NCBI GenBank assembly: GCA_900556785.1
Contig: USQK01000029.1
Location: 1-19,562, forward strand
Origin: an uncultured Veillonella sp.
GTDB lineage: Bacteria > Bacillota > Negativicutes > Veillonellales > Veillonellaceae
Direction: 5' to 3'
Length of the DNA stretch: 19,562 nt
Shown: piece after piece, positions 6,539 to 13,571 of the stretch
How the letters are laid out: every line of letters starts with the position of its first letter
How positions within the stretch are numbered: the stretch's first letter is position 1
Program-made: the position numbers and the translations under genes
Notes under the pieces: model-generated
What the model was told of the DNA's origin: nothing
Database searches by the model: none
What the model saw: the letters and a program-made list of their open reading frames with translations, nothing else

Positions 6539-7105
6539 ATGGCTGGATTATATTTGGCGAGTCAATCACCACGTAGAACTGAATTATTAACACAGGTTGG
6601 GATTGATCATACTGTTGTATCCAGTACTTATGAGGAATCTAATGAGGGTTACGACAACCCTATTGAAATGGTGAAAGCCCAAGCATTAGGTAAGGCTCGT
6701 TGTGCTGTAGGTGTTCCTGACAGAAGTATTGTGTTAGGCGCAGATACTATTGTTGTCCTTGATAATAAAGTATTAGGAAAGCCATATGATGAATCCGATG
6801 CACGCCATATGTTGGAGCATTTATCGGGTAGAGCACATTCTGTAATCACTGGAGTCGCGTTACTCATCAAAGGGGAGGAGATAGTTTTTCACAATGAAAC
6901 AAAAGTATATTTTAAACAATTAGCACCCTTTGAAATCGAGTCTTATATTGCTAGTGGGGAACCGATGGATAAGGCTGGAGCTTATGGCATCCAAGGAAAA
7001 GGTGCATTATGGGTAGATAAAATAGAGGGCTCTTATACTAATGTGGTAGGGTTACCAGTTGAACATGTATACGAGGAACTGTGCAAGGCGTTAGGGGCAA
7101 AATAG
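6539..7105 (+). CDS. maf: Maf family nucleoside triphosphate pyrophosphatase (dTTP/UTP type)
   Basis: Maf proteins hydrolyse non-canonical or excess nucleoside triphosphates to monophosphate and pyrophosphate. The 188 residues match family size. Visible motifs are LASQSPRRTELL (6-17), where SxSPRR contacts the phosphates; GADTIVVLD (67-75) with catalytic-base candidate Asp69; SGRAHSVITG; and DKAGAYGIQGKGA. The last form is that of the YhdE-type dTTP/UTP enzymes rather than the YceF 7-methyl-GTP type. GAAGGAG (6527-6533) is 5 bases before the ATG. Maf next to radC and mreBCD is a classical Firmicutes arrangement, and B. subtilis maf has been linked to septum formation. No terminator is seen before radC. 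Confidence 0.94.
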   Translation: MAGLYLASQSPRRTELLTQVGIDHTVVSSTYEESNEGYDNPIEMVKAQALGKARCAVGVPDRSIVLGADTIVVLDNKVLGKPYDESDARHMLEHLSGRAHSVITGVALLIKGEEIVFHNETKVYFKQLAPFEIESYIASGEPMDKAGAYGIQGKGALWVDKIEGSYTNVVGLPVEHVYEELCKALGAK

Positions 7106-7127
7106 TACTAGCGTATTAGACAGATAG

Positions 7128-7136
7128 TGATATAAT
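7128..7136 (+). promoter_or_regulatory. Extended -10 promoter upstream of radC
   Basis: TGATATAAT (7128-7136) has the TGn extension directly before a perfect TATAAT. No -35 is recognisable, as is common for extended -10 promoters. The predicted transcript start, about 7 bases downstream, falls at the beginning of the TGTGC repeat, so the repeat would form the 5' end of the radC mRNA. Confidence 0.5.
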
Positions 7137-7140
7137 TGGC

Positions 7141-7195
7141 TGTGCTGTGCTGTGCTGTGCTGTGCTGTGCTGTGCTGTGCTGTGCTGTGCTGTGC
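7141..7195 (+). repeat. Perfect pentanucleotide tandem repeat (TGTGC)x11
   Basis: Eleven exact TGTGC units run without interruption; GC at 7139-7140 and T at 7196 are partial flanking units. It lies between maf and radC, outside any reading frame, immediately downstream of an extended -10. Perfect arrays of this length are prone to slippage. Confidence 0.98.
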
Positions 7196-7272
7196 TAAAT
7201 AATTTTTAAGAGAGTAGATGTGTTTATTGTTTGATTTACAAATGGTGTTATCTATTTGAATGGAGAGATTCT

Positions 7273-7971
7273 ATGGAAGTACCAACAGTAAGTGTAAAAG
7301 ATATGCTACCATTCCAGCGCCCGCGAGAAAAATTTCTCGCCTTAGGCCCTTCACATATGGCAATGGAGGAGTTGTTGGCTATTTTATTGCGTACAGGGGT
7401 AAAGGGGCAATCTGCGATTTCTTTGGCAAGTGATATCGTACAATCCTTTGATGATGGTGTATATGGTCTTAACCGAATGACCGTAGATAATCTAACCAAA
7501 ATCAAGGGTATTGGTAGAGATAAAGCAGTGACGCTATGCGCAGCACTTGAAATGGGTAGGCGTCTAGGGGAGCTTAAGATTAAAGAGACTTATGAAGATT
7601 TTTCGCAACCTTTTGTAATAGCTCAATATGTGATGGAACGACTGCGGCATGAAGATGTGGAACATGTGTGGGCTGCCATGCTAACATCTCGAAATAAGCT
7701 TATTCAGTTGGAACATATCTCTAATGGTGGATTGGTATCAAGCCTTGTAGAGCAAAGAGCAGTATTTAAAAAAGCTATAGCATGCAATGCGGCGGCGATT
7801 ATTCTAATCCATAACCACCCGTCAGGTGATAGTAGACCAAGTGATGAAGATATACGGCTAACGAAAATGTTTGTTAGTGCTGGTCAATTTATGGGGATTC
7901 CTGTACTCGATCATATTGTTATAGGGGATAATGAATTTACGAGCCTCAGCGAAATTGGTAAATTGAGCTGA
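7273..7971 (+). CDS. radC: RadC family JAMM/MPN-domain protein
   Basis: The 232-residue protein has an N-terminal helix-hairpin-helix-like region (LTKIKGIGRDKA, about 69-80) and a C-terminal JAMM metal-binding domain. The full motif is HNHPSGDSRPSDED, giving His180, His182, Ser190 and Asp193. RadC was once linked to DNA repair, but that role has been withdrawn; the cellular function is unsettled. An upstream in-frame TTG (7231) would add 14 residues. I chose the ATG at 7273 because GGAGAG (7262-7267) is 5 bases upstream and the family begins near the conserved RPREKFLALGP block. It lies between maf and mreB, the usual neighbourhood in Firmicutes. Confidence 0.94.
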   Translation: MEVPTVSVKDMLPFQRPREKFLALGPSHMAMEELLAILLRTGVKGQSAISLASDIVQSFDDGVYGLNRMTVDNLTKIKGIGRDKAVTLCAALEMGRRLGELKIKETYEDFSQPFVIAQYVMERLRHEDVEHVWAAMLTSRNKLIQLEHISNGGLVSSLVEQRAVFKKAIACNAAAIILIHNHPSGDSRPSDEDIRLTKMFVSAGQFMGIPVLDHIVIGDNEFTSLSEIGKLS

Positions 7972-8007
7972 GCCTAAATAAACTGAACAAAGCCAAGTAA
8001 GATTATT

Positions 8008-8078
8008 AAAAGCACTCATTTTGAACTATACCTAATTTTGACGCATGGGTAAGTTCCTATAAATGAGTGCTTTTCCTT
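8008..8078 (+). terminator. Long inverted-repeat element, probable terminator between radC and mreB
   Basis: AAAAGCACTCATTT (8008-8021) and its exact complement (8061-8074) enclose 39 bases. Inside, GAACT (8023-8027) pairs with AGTTC (8052-8056) and TACC (8029-8032) with GGTA (8048-8051), so the element folds as one extended hairpin. Its T-tail is TTTTCCTTATT on the plus strand, and the A-rich left flank would give a T-tail on the minus strand. A terminator is the simplest reading; a dispersed palindromic repeat or small structured RNA remains possible. The rest of the 279-base gap holds only the mreB promoter region and a possible 21-codon reading frame. Confidence 0.6.
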
Positions 8079-8188
8079 ATTGTGTATGAGATTATATGTA
8101 TGAAGTTATGTAATTTTTATGTATGACTTATGAGTACAAGGATTATGCGTTATCTGTGCTTTTAACAAAAGGAAAGGTACTGATATCA

Positions 8189-8254
8189 ATGGAAAAAGTC
8201 GCGTTATATATGGTAAAATGGAATGATGATGTAATGAAGGAGAAATTACTATGA
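8189..8254 (+). CDS. Possible 21-residue leader peptide overlapping the mreB start
   Basis: A short reading frame starts with ATG at 8189 (MEKVALYMVKWND...) and stops with TGA at 8252-8254, overlapping the mreB ATG as ATGA. GGAAAGG (8171-8177) lies 11 bases upstream, somewhat far for a ribosome binding site. If translated it could couple ribosomes to mreB. An extended -10 lies inside it, so transcripts from that site would not include it. It is short enough to occur by chance. Confidence 0.25.
   Translation: MEKVALYMVKWNDDVMKEKLL
8211..8219 (+). promoter_or_regulatory. Extended -10 promoter candidate for the mre operon
   Basis: TGGTAAAAT carries the TGn extension before TAAAAT, about 32 bases upstream of the mreB ATG. 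No -35 match is visible at 17 bases. Confidence 0.4.
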
Positions 8255-9288
8255 GTTCCATTTTACCTACTCTAGGAAAAGATGTAAGTATAGATATTGG
8301 TTCCATACAGACGCGCCTCATGGGGGGGACGCGAGGAACTGTTATAAGCGAACCATCTATTATAGCAACTGATACAAAACAAGAAAAAGTAGTAGCCGTT
8401 GGGGATGAAGCGGCACGTCTTGTATTGCGTATGCCTGATATGTGGCGCCCTTTAACACCATTAAAAGATGGATTTATTGTGGACTATCGAGTTATGCACA
8501 CGATGCTTAACTATTTTCTGAATAAAGTGTCTAATGCATTGCGTCGCGCTCGAGTTCTTGTTGGTGTTCCTTGTGGGATGACCGACGTCGAGCAAAGAGC
8601 GATGATGGATGCTGTTATTCAGGCTGGAGCACGCGAAGTATTTCTTATCGAACGACCTGTCGCGGCAGCCATTGGTTGCGGTGCACCTATCTTTGAAGCT
8701 CGTGGATCTATGGTCATTGATATTGGTGGGGGCACTGTCGATATGGGTATTGTTTCATTGGGCGGCATTGTAGATAGTAAAACGATTCGCTTTGGTGGCT
8801 CAGATATCAATAATGCATTGCTACGCTATGTACGTGAGTGTTTTGGGGTTATCGTTTCTGAAGAAATTATAGAAGATATTAAACATACAGTAGGCACTGC
8901 TATGGCACCTTTAGAAGATGCCGAATATGCCTTTCAAGGCCGTGATATGATGAATGGTTTAGGCAGACGTTGTGTTATTCATCAGTCAGAGGTATATCAA
9001 GTTGTTAATGACTGTATCGGAGGCCTTTTAGATGAAGTGAAACAAATGATTCGTTCTGCTGAACCTGAGATTGTAGCAGATATTATGCAATATGGAATAT
9101 ATCTTACTGGTGGTACTGCGCAACTGTCGGGTTTGGCTGAGCGTATCGGGGGCGAGTTAGGTGTGCCTGTACATGTTCCGGATGCACCAGAGACAAAGGT
9201 CGTTGTGGGCCTTAACGGGGCTTCATCTGACTTGGTGAGCTTATCACGTTTTATTGTGAATTCTAAAAATAGAAAGGGCCAAGACTAA
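8251..9288 (+). CDS. mreB: Divergent MreB, actin-like cell-shape protein
   Basis: MreB polymerises on the membrane and directs the peptidoglycan elongation complex. The 345-residue protein shows the actin/Hsp70 fold markers: phosphate-1 loop DIGS (15-18), GVPCGMTDVEQRA (105-117), phosphate-2 DIGGGTVD (157-164) and adenosine loop LTGGTAQLSGL (285-295). It departs from standard MreB at several conserved places. IEEP, whose second Glu is catalytic (Thermotoga Glu131), reads IERP with Arg135. GDEMD reads GSDIN. The third Gly of the adenosine loop is Thr289. The Leu-Phe membrane-insertion loop near residue 95 looks shorter and basic. AAGGAG (8237-8242) precedes the ATG at 8 bases. The context mreC-mreD-PBP2-rodA firmly supports identity; ATPase competence is uncertain. 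Confidence 0.92.
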   Translation: MSSILPTLGKDVSIDIGSIQTRLMGGTRGTVISEPSIIATDTKQEKVVAVGDEAARLVLRMPDMWRPLTPLKDGFIVDYRVMHTMLNYFLNKVSNALRRARVLVGVPCGMTDVEQRAMMDAVIQAGAREVFLIERPVAAAIGCGAPIFEARGSMVIDIGGGTVDMGIVSLGGIVDSKTIRFGGSDINNALLRYVRECFGVIVSEEIIEDIKHTVGTAMAPLEDAEYAFQGRDMMNGLGRRCVIHQSEVYQVVNDCIGGLLDEVKQMIRSAEPEIVADIMQYGIYLTGGTAQLSGLAERIGGELGVPVHVPDAPETKVVVGLNGASSDLVSLSRFIVNSKNRKGQD

Positions 9289-9289
9289 T

Positions 9290-10207
9290 ATGATACAGTC
9301 AGATAAAAAGTTAATTATTGTTGTTGTCATTAGCTGTATCCTATTAGCGTTGCTCGGATTTGCATGGAAACAACGAACTAGTATTCCTTTTGTTACTGTC
9401 ACTCTTGAAGGTATTACAACGCCATTTGCTTATGGATCTGCCCGTTTGCTTGACGGTGTACAAACCGGTTTTACAGTGCTCAATAATGCTATTTCTGCAA
9501 CTATTGAAAGTGATGAGGCAGCATCTCGCAAGGCTGCATTAGAACAAAAGGTTGTTAACTATGATGAAGTAGTAGCAGAAAATATTCGACTTCGTCAATT
9601 GCTCAACTATAAGAGCAATCATCCGGAATTCTCCATGACTTTAGCCGGTATTATTACAAAGGATTACGGCACATGGACAAATACGTTCACTATCGATAAG
9701 GGTAGTGAAGAAGGGATGGCTGTCAATATGGCTGTCGTTGTACCAAGTGGGGTAGTTGGTTTTATTACCGATGTATACCCTCACTCTTCTCGAGTACAAA
9801 CCATTCTTGACCCGCGTAGTGCAATCGGTGTTATTGTACAACGTCCTGAATCTCGCCTATCTGGTGTCGTAAAAGGTGATGGCGACTCACCTCGTACGCC
9901 ATCAATGGTAAATATTGCCCGTGATGGTGATGTATTAGTAGGGGATAAATTAATCACCTCTGGGTATGGTGGTATCTACCCTAAAGGATTGCCTGTTGGT
10001 AATGTACAGTCCATCGAAAATGATACGGAAGGTTTTGTAAAGAATGCCGTAATTACACCAAGTGTGGACTTCTATCGTTTAGAAGAGGTGTTTGTCCTTA
10101 CATCATCTTCAGTAAGTGCACCACCAAAACCAGGGCTTGAGCCTAAACTGGTACCTCAAACACAACGAGATCAAGTTGAAGGGGCAAAGGGGGCCGTTAA
10201 ACCATGA
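9290..10207 (+). CDS. mreC: Rod shape-determining protein MreC
   Basis: MreC is a bitopic membrane protein that links MreB/MreD to PBP2 outside the cytoplasmic membrane and activates it. The 305 residues contain one N-terminal membrane helix (about 8-25), a helical coiled-coil stretch (about 70-108, ending AENIRLRQLL) and the two beta domains, with typical blocks GMAVNMAVVVPSGVVGFI, SRVQTILDPRSAIGV and GDKLITSGYGGIYPKGLPVG. The last 25-30 residues are a proline/lysine-rich tail. It starts one base after the mreB stop, with GAAAGGG (9272-9278) at 11 bases, and overlaps mreD by 4 bases (ATGA), indicating translational coupling. Confidence 0.95.
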   Translation: MIQSDKKLIIVVVISCILLALLGFAWKQRTSIPFVTVTLEGITTPFAYGSARLLDGVQTGFTVLNNAISATIESDEAASRKAALEQKVVNYDEVVAENIRLRQLLNYKSNHPEFSMTLAGIITKDYGTWTNTFTIDKGSEEGMAVNMAVVVPSGVVGFITDVYPHSSRVQTILDPRSAIGVIVQRPESRLSGVVKGDGDSPRTPSMVNIARDGDVLVGDKLITSGYGGIYPKGLPVGNVQSIENDTEGFVKNAVITPSVDFYRLEEVFVLTSSSVSAPPKPGLEPKLVPQTQRDQVEGAKGAVKP

Positions 10208-10695
10208 CGCGTCTAGCTTTAGTACTCTGTGGATTTTTAATTTACTTTATACAGGCGCAATTATTGCCTGCTATTTTTCATACGAATTGGTTGCCAAATT
10301 TAATTTTGACCACCATTGTTATAGTCACACTATTTAAAGGTCGTTATATGGGGCTGATGGCAGCTGTTATAGGTGGTATTGTACATGATGTATTGATATC
10401 TAACTTCTTTGGGCTCCATTTATTCCCTTACGTTCTTGTGGTTTACCTATTATCCGCAGTGAAACATCGACTCTATGAAGAACGTTGGTATTGGTCCAGT
10501 GCTATTGTAGCCATTTGTACATTGCTTGATGGATTTATCCGGAGCTTAATGATATTGGCCAGTGGTGGAGATTTACATATAGGGCTATATATGTGGCATA
10601 TGGTTATACCGGTACTATTTTGGAACGGTCTATTGGCTGCCATCGTACATGGATTATTGTGGCGTAAAGACGAACAGCAAGATTATATTTGGTAA
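10204..10695 (+). CDS. mreD: Rod shape-determining protein MreD
   Basis: MreD is a small polytopic membrane protein of the elongation complex. The 163 residues are almost entirely hydrophobic, with about five membrane helices, beginning LALVLCGFLIYFIQA. The GRYMGLMAAVIGGIVHDVL segment matches the family pattern of a glycine-rich helix before HD. It overlaps mreC in an ATGA junction and is followed after 23 bases by the PBP2 gene. The family has weak sequence conservation, so identification leans on topology and position. Confidence 0.92.
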   Translation: MTRLALVLCGFLIYFIQAQLLPAIFHTNWLPNLILTTIVIVTLFKGRYMGLMAAVIGGIVHDVLISNFFGLHLFPYVLVVYLLSAVKHRLYEERWYWSSAIVAICTLLDGFIRSLMILASGGDLHIGLYMWHMVIPVLFWNGLLAAIVHGLLWRKDEQQDYIW

Positions 10696-10718
10696 TAAAT
10701 TAGTAAGGGGGTGAAAGA

Positions 10719-12641
10719 GTGCTTGAAGGCCTCTATAAACGAAGAAAAACGAGTCGCTTTGATGTGCTCTTTTACATTGTAGCGGGCATATTTATAGTGT
10801 TAGCATTGCGTTTGTTTATGCTACAAATCTTGGCTGGTGGCTATTATCAAGCCAAGGCGGAAGGCAACCGATTGCGCATGGTACCGATGACTGCAGCACG
10901 AGGTGTTATGTATGATCGTAATGGTCAAATTCTGGTAGGCTCTCGACCTGCCTATACTATATCTATCATGCCTACCGGAAAGGCTTTGGATGATGGTGAA
11001 GTTGCTAAATTGGCAGCTTTATTAAAAATGAAGCCTGAAGATATTACAAAGAAGGTTAATGATCACAAGTATGGTTATGAGCCAATACGTATTGCTAATG
11101 ATATTTCTATGGACGTAGTGACAACCATTGAAGAGCATCGTCATGAATTACCAGGGGTAACCATTGATGTTGAGCCACTTCGATACTATCCATATGAAAC
11201 GATGGCTTCTCAATTATTTGGTTATGTTGGTGAAGTGAGTGAAGAGGAATTAGAAGAGCTAAAACAGCAAGACCCTAATACACTGGTAAGTGGCGGTACT
11301 ATTTTAGGTCGTTCTGGTCTTGAAAAATTATATGATTCTATCTTGCGTGGTACCGATGGTGGTAAACAAGTTGAGGTAGATGCTACAGGTCGTCCTGTGG
11401 CTGAAGTAGATAGAAAACATACGGTGCCAGGTGCTAATATTCATCTAACCATCGATGTGAATTTGCAAAAGGCTGCAGAAGAAGCTGTTAAAAACCAGCT
11501 CGATCAATTGCGTGCGCAAGGTATTCCAGCACAAGGGGCAGCAGTGGTGGCCATGGACCCTAATACAGGGGCTATTTTAGCTATGGTCAGTGCGCCTGAA
11601 TTTAATCCAAACTGGTTTTCTAAAGGGATTACAACTGCTCAATGGAATCAGCTGAATAATGATAAAAATCATCCTTTTGATAATAAGGTTATTTCTGGTG
11701 AATATCCACCAGGATCACCATTTAAGATTATTACCGGTACAGCAGCGTTAGATCTTAAAAAGGTTACTCCTGAAGAGATGATCTTTGACAGTGGTAAGCA
11801 CTGGTTGATCGATAAGCGAAATGCAGAAGGTGAAGCCTTAGGATGGCTTAACTTTAATAGAGCGCTTGCTAAGTCAGATAACGTTTACTTCTATGAAATG
11901 GGTAATCGCGTTGGTATAGAAAATCTCGATAAATATGCTGCTTATTTTGGTATTGGCGAAAAGACTGGTATTAATTTACCAGGTGAGGCGTCTGGCATTA
12001 TGGCAAGCCCTGAGTATAAACGAAAAGTATATGATGAAGATTGGTACTTAGGTGAAACCTTCGATGCTGCTATTGGTCAATCTTTTACCTTAGTTACGCC
12101 ATTACAAATGGCTGTTTTGCTCAGCGAAGTAGCTAATGGTGGCATTAAATATAAACCTTATGTGGTAAGCCGCATTGATAATAAAGATGGCACTCCGAAA
12201 GAGATTTTCGGGCCTGATAAATTAGGTATTTTACCAGTTCCAAAAAATATTATGGACCTTATTCGAGAAGGTTTGCGTGATGTTACAAATGAAGGCGGTA
12301 CAGCAGGGGATTTATTTAAAGGCTTCCCAATTAATGTAGCTGGTAAGACTGGTACTGCGGAAAATGCACATGGCCGAGATCACGGCTGGTTTGTAGCCTA
12401 TGCACCATATGACAAGCCACAAATTGTTGTGGTTGCACTTGTTGAACAAGGTAGCTTTGGTGCGGGCTCTGCAGGCCCAATCGTACGCGATGTGTTAGCC
12501 GCATATTTCAATGTACCATTAAATAAAAAAACGAATGACACAAATGCTAAAAGTAATAAAGATTCTGCTACTGTAGGGAATACGTCTAATGGGCAGAAAC
12601 CTCAGACTGCAGTAACAAGTGGGCAACCAAGAAAGGATTAG
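10719..12641 (+). CDS. mrdA: Penicillin-binding protein 2, elongation-specific peptidoglycan transpeptidase
   Basis: PBP2 cross-links new peptidoglycan as the partner of the RodA glycosyltransferase. The 640-residue protein has a short cytoplasmic segment, one membrane helix (about 14-38), the dimerisation/pedestal domain starting ARGVMYDRNG (60-69), and the transpeptidase domain. The active-site motifs are SPFK (Ser333 nucleophile, Lys336), SDN (386-388) and KTG (543-545). The C-terminal 40 residues (about 600-640) are low-complexity, rich in Asn, Lys, Ser and Thr. The start is a GTG with the strong AAGGGGG (10705-10711) 7 bases upstream. The stop is one base before the MinD-like ATG. Beta-lactam targeting is expected from the family. 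Confidence 0.96.
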   Translation: MLEGLYKRRKTSRFDVLFYIVAGIFIVLALRLFMLQILAGGYYQAKAEGNRLRMVPMTAARGVMYDRNGQILVGSRPAYTISIMPTGKALDDGEVAKLAALLKMKPEDITKKVNDHKYGYEPIRIANDISMDVVTTIEEHRHELPGVTIDVEPLRYYPYETMASQLFGYVGEVSEEELEELKQQDPNTLVSGGTILGRSGLEKLYDSILRGTDGGKQVEVDATGRPVAEVDRKHTVPGANIHLTIDVNLQKAAEEAVKNQLDQLRAQGIPAQGAAVVAMDPNTGAILAMVSAPEFNPNWFSKGITTAQWNQLNNDKNHPFDNKVISGEYPPGSPFKIITGTAALDLKKVTPEEMIFDSGKHWLIDKRNAEGEALGWLNFNRALAKSDNVYFYEMGNRVGIENLDKYAAYFGIGEKTGINLPGEASGIMASPEYKRKVYDEDWYLGETFDAAIGQSFTLVTPLQMAVLLSEVANGGIKYKPYVVSRIDNKDGTPKEIFGPDKLGILPVPKNIMDLIREGLRDVTNEGGTAGDLFKGFPINVAGKTGTAENAHGRDHGWFVAYAPYDKPQIVVVALVEQGSFGAGSAGPIVRDVLAAYFNVPLNKKTNDTNAKSNKDSATVGNTSNGQKPQTAVTSGQPRKD

Positions 12642-12642
12642 T

Positions 12643-13566
12643 ATGGGCGAAATCATTGGTGTTGTATCCGGCAAGGGTGGCGTAGGTAAAACGACCGTCA
12701 CTGCATGCTTGGGTGCAGCCTTAAGTCATGCAGGGCACCGCGTATTGCTCTGTGATGGGGACTTTGGATTGCGCGATTTGGATCTCGTGTTAGGCGTGGC
12801 AGATGAAATTATCTATGATGCACTTGATGCGAGTGAAGATAAAGAATATACAGATGATGCTATTGTATCAATTGCAGAAAATCTAGATTTCTTACCGGCT
12901 AGTCAAAGTGCACGCTGGGAAGATATAGGTCGAAAGAAGTATAAGAAATTAGTTCGTCGGCTTTGTGATGTATATGACTATATTTTGATCGATGCACCAG
13001 CAGGGATTGGTAAGGGCATTGAGTCAATTTTAGATCTTGTGAGTCGTTGTATCGTTGTGACCCATCCATTGTGGGTATCCTTGCGCAATGGGGCGCGTAT
13101 GATTCAAGTGTGTCAAGAACATAATATTCGCGATTTTGCTATTGTCTTTAATGCAGTGCCAGTAGATAGTGAAAACATAGATTTATATGATATGTTGGAA
13201 GTCCTTCGCGCCGAGTATGTAGGGGCTATGATTCCTTATGATGAAGATATCCTAACATATACACAAGATGGTCATTTGTTAGACCTTGTTTCTCATGAGT
13301 TTCGTAATGTATTAGCACCTCTTGTAGACTATGTTGTGACAGGCGATTGTTGGGAAGATTATGATGTACAAAAACAATTTGATGCCTATGTAACTAAGAA
13401 AAAAGCGGCTAAAGAAGAAGCATGTACACCGACTCTTGCTTCAGCTGGTGAGTCTATCTTTGAAGATTCGAATACTGTTTTGTATATTAATCGCGGTGGA
13501 TGGACTACTCAGCGTTTATTAGTGCAAGGTAAGCAAAGTTTATGGCGCCGTCGTAAATTGAAATAG
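12643..13566 (+). CDS. minD: MinD-like P-loop ATPase (ParA/MinD superfamily)
   Basis: The 307-residue protein has the deviant Walker A SGKGGVGKTT, with signature Lys11 and Lys16; the A' motif DGDFGLRDLDL (38-48); and Walker B ILIDAPAG (Asp117). FLPASQ (83-88) is also MinD-like. MinD recruits MinC to block division away from midcell. Two things are unusual. The usual TTPEVSAVRDADR segment reads THPLWVSLRNGAR, and the protein is about 40 residues longer than typical MinD, with a charged linker. The last residues (about 287-307, ending SLWRRRKLK) could be an amphipathic membrane-targeting helix. No minC or minE is nearby. The ATG is preceded by AAAGGA (12632-12637); an in-frame upstream start inside mrdA was discounted. 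It may serve the elongation complex rather than septum placement. Confidence 0.8.
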   Translation: MGEIIGVVSGKGGVGKTTVTACLGAALSHAGHRVLLCDGDFGLRDLDLVLGVADEIIYDALDASEDKEYTDDAIVSIAENLDFLPASQSARWEDIGRKKYKKLVRRLCDVYDYILIDAPAGIGKGIESILDLVSRCIVVTHPLWVSLRNGARMIQVCQEHNIRDFAIVFNAVPVDSENIDLYDMLEVLRAEYVGAMIPYDEDILTYTQDGHLLDLVSHEFRNVLAPLVDYVVTGDCWEDYDVQKQFDAYVTKKKAAKEEACTPTLASAGESIFEDSNTVLYINRGGWTTQRLLVQGKQSLWRRRKLK

Positions 13567-13571
13567 GTGAT

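Noticed and set aside
7139..7196. TGTGC array considered as a CRISPR-like or protein-coding repeat
   Set aside because: There are no spacers, and the five-base unit has no open frame linked to either neighbour; it is a simple microsatellite.
7231..7272. TTG-initiated N-terminal extension of RadC
   Set aside because: No ribosome binding site is placed for it, while GGAGAG is correctly spaced for ATG 7273, and the added residues are not RadC-like.
12619..12642. Upstream start for the MinD-like protein inside mrdA
   Set aside because: The MinD family begins within a few residues of the Walker A motif, and AAAGGA is well spaced for ATG 12643.
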